Assembly (NCBI GenBank): GCA_036346395.1
Contig: CM070598.1
Coordinates: forward strand, 7,609,517 to 7,673,516
Direction: 5' to 3'
Origin: Hsuehochloa calcarea
Lineage: Eukaryota > Streptophyta > Magnoliopsida > Poales > Poaceae
Length of the DNA stretch: 64,000 bases
Both the position numbers and the translations under genes were made by a program. Below the pieces are notes generated by a model. The model saw nothing but the letters and a program-made list of their open reading frames with translations, was not told where the DNA came from and searched no databases. Positions 25,537 through 35,509 of this stretch are shown here, piece by piece (the stretch's first letter is position 1; the number at the start of each line of letters is the position of its first letter).

Positions 25537-25880
25537 TTAGTTTGAAGAGAGATGTTTTTTCTTTAAAACTTTGAATTTTATCTTTTCTTTCCCAAGATAT
25601 TCATTTAGATCCTCTAGCATATTCATCAAATTATCATATGAAAGCTTATCATCATCATTTACCTCATTATTATCTTTTACCATGAAGCATGTAGACATGT
25701 CAAGTAGTGATGAAGCATAATTTGCATTTGAGTGGTTTGATGGATCGTCCTTTATGGCTAGCCCGATAAAAAGTCTTCTCTTGGCCTCATTCTTCTTTAT
25801 TGATGATAATTTAGGCTCTTCTTCATCTTCATATTCCTCCCCATAAGGACACTTTGAAGCAATGTTGTTGTAGCAAGAAA
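25537..25880 (-). pseudogene. Ty1/copia gag fragment with CCHC-like remnant
   Basis: A continuous minus-strand frame of about 110 codons runs from about 25875 to a stop at 25537. It begins with a zinc-knuckle-like CYNNIASKCPY, followed by acidic GEEYEDEEEPKLSS, then KKNEAKRRLFIGLAIKDD, CFMVKDNNEVNDDDKLSYD and a coiled LMNMLEDLNEYLGKEKIKF. This is the pattern of the C-terminal half of a grass copia capsid protein with its knuckle and acidic linker. The second Cys of the CX2C motif is replaced by Asn, and there is no start codon near the front, so it is a fragment. Polymerase genes are not adjacent; LTR-like DNA of uncertain origin follows above 25880. Confidence 0.6.
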
Positions 25881-27165
25881 AGTTAGACAGTAGAAAAAGG
25901 GGTCCCCTGGTGTCAAAGAGAGAGACCGAAGGATCCTCGAAAAGGGACCGAATATAAGGAGTAAATGTGTATTAATTGCCCAAAAAATCTAGGTCTAAGT
26001 TATTATATGTGGGAAGATGGCTATTTATAGCCTTCTGACATGGTACATGAAATTATTGTCCTACCCCTAAAAAAATGTCCTACGATTGTAAGGGCAGCAG
26101 GGGCTTCTCCTGCCCCTACGTGTAGCCTTCGGCCCATGGCGGACTTTCCTGGACTTGGTCCACCTGGTCCATCGGCGTCCGTGATCCTTCACAGTGTGCG
26201 GGGTACCCCTGGCCCGAGGGGTCCCCGGGCACCCTTCGCCTCTGCCCGAGGGGCCACGGACACCCTTCGGCTCCCTTGAGGTGGTCTCGGAGGACTCCTG
26301 ACTTTTTGGGCTCGCGGTGCTTCAGCGACCCTCCGGTAGCCTCTAGGCTTCCCCCGGAGCCTTTCCGAAGGCATGCTTGTTACCCCTAGGGAGGGGGCCC
26401 ATTTGCGCTTGTGGCCGTGGGGTCAGCCCCGCGGTCTTCGCTGGGTCGTTGGGGCCGTCTTTATGACAAATCTTCCTCTACTCCAGAGATGACGAGCATC
26501 AAGCCACTCACAGCTGTCTGGATCTTCTCACAATCTTCTTTGAGAAGATCACCGATATAACTTCTTCAAGCCGTCTAGGTGTCGGCAAACATCAATAATA
26601 ACAAGTCGGAGACGCTCACTTGAACCAATCAAGTGTCTAATCTCAATGGATACGCAATCCACCATCTAATGCAATACATGCACTAGGATTTTGTTCTTTA
26701 AGTTCACTAAGTGTAACACATGCACAATAGAGAGGAGATGGCTTGCTCTTTGCTTAAGGGAATGAAAATAACACCATCACTACTCACACAATCGGCCACA
26801 AGGGGTATTTATACCCACACAATAAAACTAACTGTTAGAGGAGAATCTTCAGAAAAATAGAAAAACCTAGTCTAACCACCAACCAATGGTTGGTCAGGCC
26901 GCCCTAGCTCCAACAGCTATAAAAAGTAGTCGTTGGGCACACATTCTATTTGACCACCCTCACAAGGGCCGGTCAAACCGCTCAACAGAGGAACAAAGCA
27001 AAACCAGAGAAACACATCCTCTGGAACAAGCTGACCTGGGATGCTGACTGTGGGGCCGATCAGACTGGCCAACACATGGCGGTCAGACCGCCAGGTCACA
27101 CAGACTAGCATCTGGTCTAGTAAAAAATAAGGTAGGCGACAGTCAGATTCTTCATTAACACATAA
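25881..27165 (-). repeat. LTR-retrotransposon-derived sequence
   Basis: No gene is seen. A minus-strand TATA-like TATAAATA at about 26015-26025, a GC-rich tract (26100-26460) and several GGTCAGACCGCC-type motifs (26890-27110) resemble LTR sequence. The same GGTCNGACCGC motifs recur at 53.8-55.3 kb. The ends were not located, so family and orientation are uncertain. Confidence 0.4.
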
Positions 27166-27189
27166 TGATGGGTCTAGATTCTTTAGCAT

Positions 27190-27392
27190 CATACGAAGAA
27201 GTGCTCCATTTGTAGGGAGTCTGGGCACACCTTCAAAAAATGCCCTACGTGAAATCCACAGGACGAATGAGACATCGATAGTCCGGGCGTCGCCGCGGGG
27301 ACCTCATCCGACTGCCTCGCACGAGGCGGTCCACATGACGGAGGTTGAGGTCGCGGCCACGGTAAAGGTTCGTCATGTTCAAATATGTAGTG
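27190..27392 (+). pseudogene. Zinc-knuckle C-terminal remnant of a MULE-type transposase
   Basis: The plus strand reads KKCSICRESGHTFKKCPT at about 27196-27249, a complete CX2CX4HX4C zinc knuckle like that ending MURA-type transposases. The frame continues NPQDE and DIDSPGVAAGTSSDC, interrupted by TGA codons at positions where CGA (Arg) would be expected. That suggests decay of methylated CpG. The catalytic part is not present upstream. A tandem repeat follows directly. Confidence 0.5.
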
Positions 27393-27414
27393 CCCAATGC
27401 TTTGTAATATCACT

Positions 27415-27775
27415 TTGATTTGTCAAAAACTAGGTGTTATGATGTTGTGTTGAATGTTATGTAATATCAGTGTGATTTATCGACAAAAGATGTTATGACG
27501 TTGTGCTAAATGTTATGTAATGTCACTGTGATTTGTCCACAAAATATGATCTCAAAAATAGTAAGTACAAATTGTGATTTGTCGACAAAAGGTGTTATAA
27601 CGTTGTGCTGAATGTTATGTAATATCATTGTGATTTGTCTACAAAATATGTGCTCGAAAATAGTCAGTACAAATTGTGATTTATCGACAAAAGATACTAT
27701 GATGTTGTGCTGAATGTTATGTAATATTAGTGTTATTTGTCGATAAAATATGTGCTCATAAATAGTAAATTCAAA
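27415..27775. repeat. Degenerate AT-rich tandem repeat
   Basis: At least four diverged copies of a block containing AATGTTATGTAATATCA and GTGATTTGTCGACAAAA, with periods of about 60 to 105 bp. It is followed by GTCGCC-containing copies to about 27880. Confidence 0.8.
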
Positions 27776-29491
27776 AGTAATGCAGAGGATCCTGTCGCCA
27801 TTTGAACTGCCGACAGAGACCTCTATGTACTATTAAGGCCACTGTCGCCAGTGCATAAGTCTCTATCGCCAATTGAAATGACAACATGCAACCTAGTTTT
27901 GTAATATATTTTTTCTCGATTATTTGGTTTTGTAATTATCTTTTAAATTAATTTTTTTTGCCACGGATATATACAGGCTTCTGATCACTAGCTAGCTGTA
28001 ATTTGGCACGTTTTGTTTGAGGAGAGTGATTAGAGCTGATCTCTTCACGCGTCCTTTTCCGACTTAAGGCCTTATCCTGTCTCGCTTTTGCAGAGCATTT
28101 TGTAGCATTCCTTCTTTCTCAGAAGTCAGTCTACGCGTGAAAACCATTCGCCGACTTTATTTTTTTCTGTCGCCTTGCTTGCATGCACGCCGCTTGCTTA
28201 GCTAAGTTACGTCCCCATTAGTCGCACTCGCCATACACAAACACGTAAACTATGTGTGCATGTCATGTCAATCTTACACCGATTTGGAACTTGGAAGTGG
28301 TGCTGTAGCAATATAAAAATATTTGTAGTAGTGATTTTACTTGAAAACACTGTGTTAAAATATTGTAATTATTGATTTAAATTTTTGGTTTTTAATCAGA
28401 CGGTGGGAACCACTTTAAATTAACATGATCGATTCAAAATTACAAAGCACGGAGAGAGAAGGAAGGAAGAATTGAAGTAGCAAACAAGTAGCTAGACCTA
28501 GGAGAAACTAACAAAGACTAGAATATAAGGAGATCACGAGAATAGATAAGAACAGCGGAGAGAAGGGCGAGTTGCATGCACGGTGAGTACTGAGTTGTAT
28601 AGCAGGCAGGCTATGGCATAGCTAGCATAGCAGCTGGTTATAACTCAGGAGTGAACAGCTGCAAGAGGCAACAGGAATATGGAAGAAAAAACTTGCGACC
28701 TGATCGATCCATCCGTCCATCCATCCGACTCTGAGACGATCGATGCGATGCATCATGCGCATGCGTGGATGGCATCAGATGAGAGCAGGAAGAGTTGGTG
28801 CGTGCGTGGTGTCCTTTGTGTGCTAGATTACTGGTTTTCTTATAAAAAATTTACAATATATTTTATCTTTTCAGTAGTATACGATAGTAATATAAGTTAA
28901 AATAAATTATTGATTTGTTAAAAATGTAATAATTTTTTGTATTTATAATTTTTACATAGGGGATTATAATTTTTTTAATTAAAATTAAAAATATTACTCT
29001 TGAGGCAAATGATTTCCACGTAAACACCTAACTAATATAAACTACTGAATAAAAAGAATGACAAACTGTATTAAATTGAGCGTGAGTTCCCGTGTATAGC
29101 CTGACATATGGAAAACAGGCAAGGGGCTGTGAAACCAACAAACGATCGAGCGGCCAGCGGCCAGCCAGGAGCCCGGGACTATAATGTAGTACCAGTAGAA
29201 AGAAAATATATGTGCAACTCCATTGGCTATGAGTCTTATCCCTCCCTTGTGCAGTGACTGGTGAGTGATGTGTGTTGTATCCATCTATATGGCGTGGTTG
29301 TTGCTTCGGCATTAGCCGGAGGCGTAGACTGCAAAGGGCTGTTCTGTAAATCACAGTGCTGCATGCTAGCTAGCTGCTTGCATTTAAAGGAGGCTGTGGC
29401 CTGTGGCTCTGACCCTGGTCCGGCTGTGGTTTCTCATTGTCCCTTCACGAGTGGATGGGAGCACAAGATCCAAACAAAATCTAAGGTAGAT

Positions 29492-29532
<41 letters not shown>
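29492..29532. repeat. (TG)n(AG)n compound microsatellite
   Basis: TG repeats followed directly by GA repeats. Confidence 0.95.
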
Positions 29533-30306
29533 TGGCTGTACACGAGAACCAGAAATTAGGGGAGGGTACAAGCTGTCCAAAGAGAAGTACCGAGGGGGCC
29601 TTAGACAGGAGCTACACATGACTGCAAAGCAGCTGTTGGAATTTTTCTTTGCACCCCCTCTATCTCTCCCTCTCTCTTGCTCTTTGTACTGTCTTTTTGT
29701 TTCATGTCAGGAGTTTGAACACGCTAGGAACAGGTTTGAACAGCACAAGTTTCTTGCTTCTTGCTTTGCTTTACAGCATTCTAAATTAGCTACCACCACA
29801 GCTAGAAAGAGCAGAAATGCCTAGCCAGTTTTTGCCAACGTATCAGTACATTAGTTCTGCAGATGTTATCACTTCCATTGCATGCACAAAATCTTTTTAG
29901 GCCCATCCATATATGCTCTCCTGGACATAAAAGAGAGAGTGCAAGGAAGAAAGACCAATGAGAGAATGATCTGATCTCATGTCATCCCCCGCTTCCCTCG
30001 TATCTCCATCGATCTGCACCTGCAGGTATGCCCCACATGCGATACAGTGCACACATTGAAGTGTTTCATTAAAGCTTTAAAAGCAACTTACCTCCCTTCT
30101 GCCCCTGCTGCCTTCCGAAATGCCCTAATGTCTAGTGCTCTCATTCATACTACAATTTACACCAACACACCAGCACCAGCACGACAGCACCGCCCTCCTA
30201 CTGCAGCTTGCTAAATTGCTAATGCCTCCCGTCCTCTTCATGAGGGGTCACCATCTAATGGTCGTGTCCTCATCTGCATGTGCTGCTCACTCTCTTCAGA
30301 ATTCAG

Positions 30307-30326
30307 ACACACACACACACACACAC
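30307..30326. repeat. (CA)n microsatellite
   Basis: Ten CA units. Confidence 0.9.
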
Positions 30327-31330
30327 TACATGTATACTCCAATTAATCGCATTAAGATGCTGGCTACTACTGCATGCATCATGCATCTGGTCCGCATCTG
30401 CATATTTTGTGTACGGTTTAACATGGTCCTTATCTACTCTTTGTCTTTGGTTAGCATGCAAACTGTATCTTTGGCATCCTCAAATTTCAGACTTTTCTCC
30501 CTAGCTGAATCTGATGATCTCTGGTCCCTGGTGGTGGCCAAGGGCTGACAGGATGTGGTCCATGCGTGCAGGCGCAGGTTTTCTCGGTACATATGTTTTG
30601 TTCTTGCGAGGTTGTGGCTGATGCTATTTGCCGGGAGGTTGTGGCTGATGCTGTTTGCCGGGCGGTTATATTACCGGTGGGAATTGACTTCGACCGGCGC
30701 ATATGTATACGGTGCCAAAATACTGGTGTCGCTAAACCTGCCAATTTGCGACTTTGTGCAGGGAATCAGCCAGAAAGTGATGAGCTTTTCTTTGCTGGTG
30801 TGATGCTGATGGATGTTTGTTGGTTTGAAATGGAATTCAGTGAGTTAAATCATTGCAGATTCTATTTCTTTTGTCACTGTAAGGAGCAAGGACCAAATTG
30901 AAGCAATGTGAGCCCGCAAAAATAGTAAAAATAAGCCACAGGCTGTGATATTTACGCTAGCTGCTGTACGTAGACGTACTGTCTGATCAGTGATCACACT
31001 GGAGTAAACTCAGCTACAAACTCACTCACCGATTGGCTTATAACTAATCATTCTGTGATTCGATAGATACTCTATTCAAATCGTATCAAAGGATATATTA
31101 TAAACTAACATATATAGATGAGCACCATAATGCAAGTACGGATGCCGCACTGTTTTCTCAATATTCTACTACATGCCGTGCCGTGCTTCTAGCCGGCTTT
31201 GAGCCCAACGAGGAAGCACGTACACATGCCTACACCGGAGCGGTTGAACGGAATACTACTTGAGGAAGAAGGTCAGACTCAGAGAGGAGGAATTGATGGG
31301 GGTTTACACCGGAATGTACATGCCTACGAG

Positions 31331-31752
31331 TAGGGCTGGAAACGAGCCAGGCTCGGCTCGGCTCGGCTCGGCTCGTTGTGGCTCGGTTTATCTCTCGGCT
31401 CGGCTCGGCTCGTTTGGAAAACGAGCTCGAATGAAGGCTCGGCTCGGCTCGAAAAAAGCTCGAGCCGGCTCGAAAGCTTCGTTCGGCCGGCTCGAAAAAG
31501 CTTCGCTCGAGCTCGGTAGAATAAAATGATTATATGAGTCGTTTATCATGATTCAAAATCCAATCATCTTGATTATATGGGGTTGCACTCGGCTCGTTTG
31601 GCTCGCGAGCCGGCTCGAGCTCGGCTCGAAACTTCACCGAGCTCGAAGCCCGGCTCGGCTCGGCTCGAAAAAAGCTCGAGCTCGAGCGAGCCGGCTCGGC
31701 TCGCAACAAGCTCGAGCCGGCTCGCGAGCCGCGAGCTTTTTTGCCACCCCTA
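31331..31752. mobile_element. hAT-type MITE with GCTCG-repeat body, 422 bp
   Basis: The left end is TAGGGCTGGAAACGAGCC; the right end, read in reverse complement, is TAGGGGTGGCAAAAAAGCTC. A perfect 8-bp target duplication CCTACGAG flanks it (31323-31330 and 31753-31760). The 8-bp duplication and TAGGG terminus are typical of the hAT superfamily. The body is almost entirely GGCTCGGCTCG and inverted CGAGC repeats on both sides of a short AT-rich centre (31520-31580), so the whole element can fold back on itself. Frames across it are spurious. Confidence 0.9.
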
Positions 31753-31760
31753 CCTACGAG

Positions 31761-34700
31761 GCCTAACTCCGGCAGAGACGGCAGAGAGACCTCCTGCTGC
31801 TGCGCGCGGGGCTAGCGAGCAAAACGGCGTGGGTTTGTGTTGTGCCATGCGTGTGGGGTATACCTCCCCCAAAGGCTCGACAAGCCAGGACTGTGCATGC
31901 ATGCCTCCACATTCCCCACCCTGCCACAGCCATCAGCCATGGCCGATTAAAGCTAGTAGCATACTAGATGGCGAAGGCACAGCATGAAGCCAATTAAGGC
32001 AGACGCAGAGGCAGCCTTCAATGCAAAAAGTTTGTTGAAATCTTTAGGGGCCCTGCTAGCTGAGACTGCTGCTGTGTTGTGCCCTCTCTTTTTTGCTTTG
32101 CCTTTTCCCTCATTTTTTCCACCTCGCTTTCTTCGATCTTCTCTCTTGTAGCGTAGTGTTGCGTTGTATAGATGGACTATTCTGTATCTGAAGTTGCGAA
32201 CGAGATTGGAAAGAAAGAAAAGAGAAGGGGGCCTACTAGGATGGCTAGTTCCTATGCCACTAGATCTTGTTCTGCCAAGCAAGCACTCACTCTCTCTCTC
32301 TCTCTCTCTCTCAAGCAGTATCCATGCCTTCAGGGCTTCAGGCCTCAGCATGCAATTCATTTGGCTTTGGCTTAAGGGCTGAAAATTGTACATCAAATAT
32401 TCCAAAGCTGATTCGATGGCAGTTCCATTTTGTCTACCAGCTTGTGTATGCCCATGCAGAGCTTGCACACTCGAAACATTCAAAGCTGTCTGCACTGTCC
32501 ATGCGGCATTAATCTCGCATAAAATAAAAGGTCAAGAAAAACCTCAAATTGCATGCAGCCATATATGCACAGCCACTGGATCATTAATTTATAAGTGCTC
32601 CTATGTATGATGCATTTTCCAGGAGGGAAAAAAATAGAACTGAAGTCCTGCTCCAAGAGTAACAAAGATAATTTTTGACGTAATTTATTTTTAGTTTTCC
32701 ACGGAGAAAAGTCGTCTGAAGTTTCCAAGATCACACAGTGCGTCTCCATGTACATCTGCTAATCGATTCCCAGTCGAGGACGAGACTGTTTATATACACT
32801 GCTCCAGGATGCTGCTGTTGCCTGCCTGAGATAGGGGCTCCATTGCTTCAACAACATGATTTTGCCAGAAAGAGCAGCATGCCCCCTTGATTCCGCTTGG
32901 TTAGGAACTGGGAGGACTTGGTGAGCACGAGTCCTGTCTCCACTAGGGTAATAGTGTTACGGAGTCGGAGGCACAGCACAGCACAGCTGCTCCTGCATTA
33001 CACGGCAGGAGATGAGAAGCCCCGCACACACAAGCAACAGCTAAAAACCGGCAGGCGGAAAGCGCCTCAAATCAATCAGAAAATGTTCGGCAGTTGGCAC
33101 CCTCCGGCGCCCTAAATATTACGGCGTCACGTCAGTCCGCCCCCCCACCCCACCACGAAATAGGCATTTCCATGTCACCCATCCATCACGTACGCCCATC
33201 TTTTCTATCCATCTAATCCCGTCCACATCAATTGGGGTATAAACAAGAACATGCATGTCAAGGGAGGGAGGGAGGTAGGAGATGACTTTGAGTCTCTTTT
33301 CTTCCGTCTTCTCCTCATGGCCATGCATGGACGCATCAGGACGAGACCTAGAGCGACAAAGAATGACAGGAGGGGTCAGGTCACTCACATCTCTAGCTTC
33401 TGTGGGCCTTCACATGCCTACGAAGCCCTAGTCCAGTTGGAGCTAGCACTGGTACTGGCTTCTACTTCTAGCAGTATCTTTGCACACACAAACTCCCCAT
33501 TGCACACTAAAACATATATATATATATATTTCCTGAAATAGCACCGCATCGATCGGACGGCATTAGCAAAAAATATATCATTCTTGTGTACAGACGACTC
33601 CTATGCTATCACGTGACCTTGTCCATCTCTCTCTGGGACAAATCCTGCCACATCCGTCCCTCGACAGAGCCGCCGCGTTGCCGCTCGTATACGTATACAT
33701 AACGCTGAAAACGTGTTGCTTTTGCAGGCTTAATTTTGCACGAAACATCGTAATTTAGATGGCCTGTTTCCATGCTAAGAGGTGCCTGATAGAAACTTGC
33801 ATCCAAATAAGTGTATTGTCATCTTGATCGTGGCATGCATTACTAATCTGTCACCTTGCCATCACGTGCTTGCACCAGGAACTTGTACAGGTCCGTCTGA
33901 TCAAACGAAGTGGCGCAAGACGGGAGATCAATTAGCGAATGCTATTCACCATGCGCATCTGCTTATGGCTCGCTAGATTTTTAGTTGCACGAACGTGAAA
34001 ATATCGTAGGCTTGTGCGGTTGGCCAAAGTTAGAAACAAAGGGGGTTCTTTTTTTCTTTTCTTTTTTTGTCATTACTATATATATCATGTCGGCATCCGA
34101 TTCTGTCCCCCTTGGAACGGACGAGACAGCGACAATAGCGCCGGATCCCTCGTAGGAAGGGGCGGAGGAGGCCACATAGCAGTACCACCAAGAAACGGTG
34201 TCGAGCGCTAATTTGAAGAAAAAAAAACGGAACAGTGCTATCTGGGTTAAAAAATTCCACTTGAACAAAGCGGAGAAGAGGTTGGGAGAAAGAAAACACT
34301 CCCCTCTGCTGCACATCAAACAAAACCAACAAGGTTGGGGGGAAACTTGGTGACCTATTTATTTTTAACTTATATAGCATAAAGAAGCCTAAATTTTGGC
34401 AACAAATTGCTACAGATCTTGGCAATATTCTGCTTACATGGGCACTGTATAATTCATAGGTATGCCAAATGTTAGCTTAGATTGGTCAAGGTAAATTCTG
34501 GCAAAATCAATCAAGCCCCCCTGCTACTTTTTTGCACATGGATGTAAACGAGCAGATATACAGAATGATAGATATATAACTTCAGTAGCGAGTGATCTGC
34601 TAGCTACTGTTCCTCTATCTGTCCAGCCACACGAATCAAATGTGCATGGTAAGCACACATGCCAAAGGATTTGAGGATTATACGAAGGACGACGTACTAG
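31761..34700. other. TE-poor non-coding stretch
   Basis: No domain or clear exon on either strand. It contains a CT microsatellite (32289-32312) and an AT repeat (about 33512-33530). Confidence 0.4.
32289..32312. repeat. (TC)n microsatellite
   Basis: Twelve TC units. Confidence 0.95.
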
Positions 34701-35488
34701 GTACTCCTAGTAGACTTGTCAACCCAACAATCAAGCAATATTATTGCACCACCTAACTCATTGGGCTTAGAACATTCAACTGGTCTGACTATATCCTGAG
34801 ATTTCAGCACCAAGAATAATACATAAGCATGCACGGAATATGTGAAACCAAGATCAATGAAAATAGATTCTGGCAGTAAAAAAAATAACAACAGCAGTAG
34901 CAAAGAATTTAAACATCGGTACAGAGAGGTCAATTGCCAGTTGCTTCTACTCAATGTACAGAAGGTTAAAAAGGAGCCGGGGTTAAGTGGAACAATTCCA
35001 GTGATATATTGTCACCAAAGTATTTTAGCTCAAGTCTTCACAGTTGCTGAGTTCCCAGACAAAATGTTGTCGTCCATTGTTACATATGTTGTAACAGTAG
35101 CCTTGTCACTGCACAAGTAAATTAGATAAGTAGTATTATCATGGCGGGGCAGATAAGAGATGTACAAGTAATATATGCATTAGAAATTATTTGCATGAAG
35201 CGCGATAAAGGGGCAAGCAGGAGACTACCAAACAGACTAGGTGCGGTTCACTTCTGCGAAACACTAAACAGATAATTGGAACTCCAAATATTAGGCAGCG
35301 AATAATCACAATCAAGCAGAATGAAGCTAACTCATTACATTTAACAAACCAGAAAACCACCACACCAAGAAGGAACATCACAACTGACAAGTGTGTCCAA
35401 CTTATATTTCAGAATTCAGATTCATGCCAACTAAGGTACATTGGTTTACAAATATCGACCAGATTCATCAATATGGGCTTCCATCCTT
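34700..35488 (-). other. Probable 3' UTR and downstream region of the RRM gene
   Basis: This lies just past the tentative last exon on the minus strand. T-rich in that orientation, free of recognisable transposons, and without coding potential. The polyadenylation point cannot be placed from sequence. Confidence 0.35.
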
Positions 35489-35509
35489 TTAGGACCCTAC
35501 TGGTGCTTT
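35489..35509 (-). CDS. Tentative terminal exon of the RRM gene
   Basis: After the acceptor ACGGCCAG, six codons (KAPVGS) and TAA follow in phase with the 36225 donor. It is short, so it rests only on splice signals and phase. Confidence 0.4.
   Translation of the reverse strand, partial: KAPVGS

Larger units (their letters stand above)
27790..31330. other. TE-poor non-coding stretch with microsatellites
   Basis: I see no protein gene. The long frames at 29.3-30.9 kb lack domains and run through simple repeats. GT/GA repeats lie at 29492-29532 and CA repeats at 30307-30326. The sequence resembles unique intergenic or regulatory DNA, or a non-coding transcript, rather than transposon debris. 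Confidence 0.4.

Noticed and set aside
28325..28333. GTAGTAGTG as a possible CACTA right end
   Set aside because: No matching CACTACTAC terminus with an ATT duplication was found upstream, and subterminal repeats are lacking.
29261..29824. 187-codon plus-strand open frame
   Set aside because: It crosses a GT/GA microsatellite, has no domain, and is overlapped by antisense frames.
30284..30297. A 14-nt minus-strand match to the miR156 core (GAAGAGAGTGAGCA)
   Set aside because: The 5' part of the miRNA does not match, and I found no complementary arm within about 150 bp, so there is no precursor hairpin.
31260..31987. Several Arg/Ala/Gly-rich open frames
   Set aside because: They are translations of the GCTCG-repeat body of the hAT MITE.
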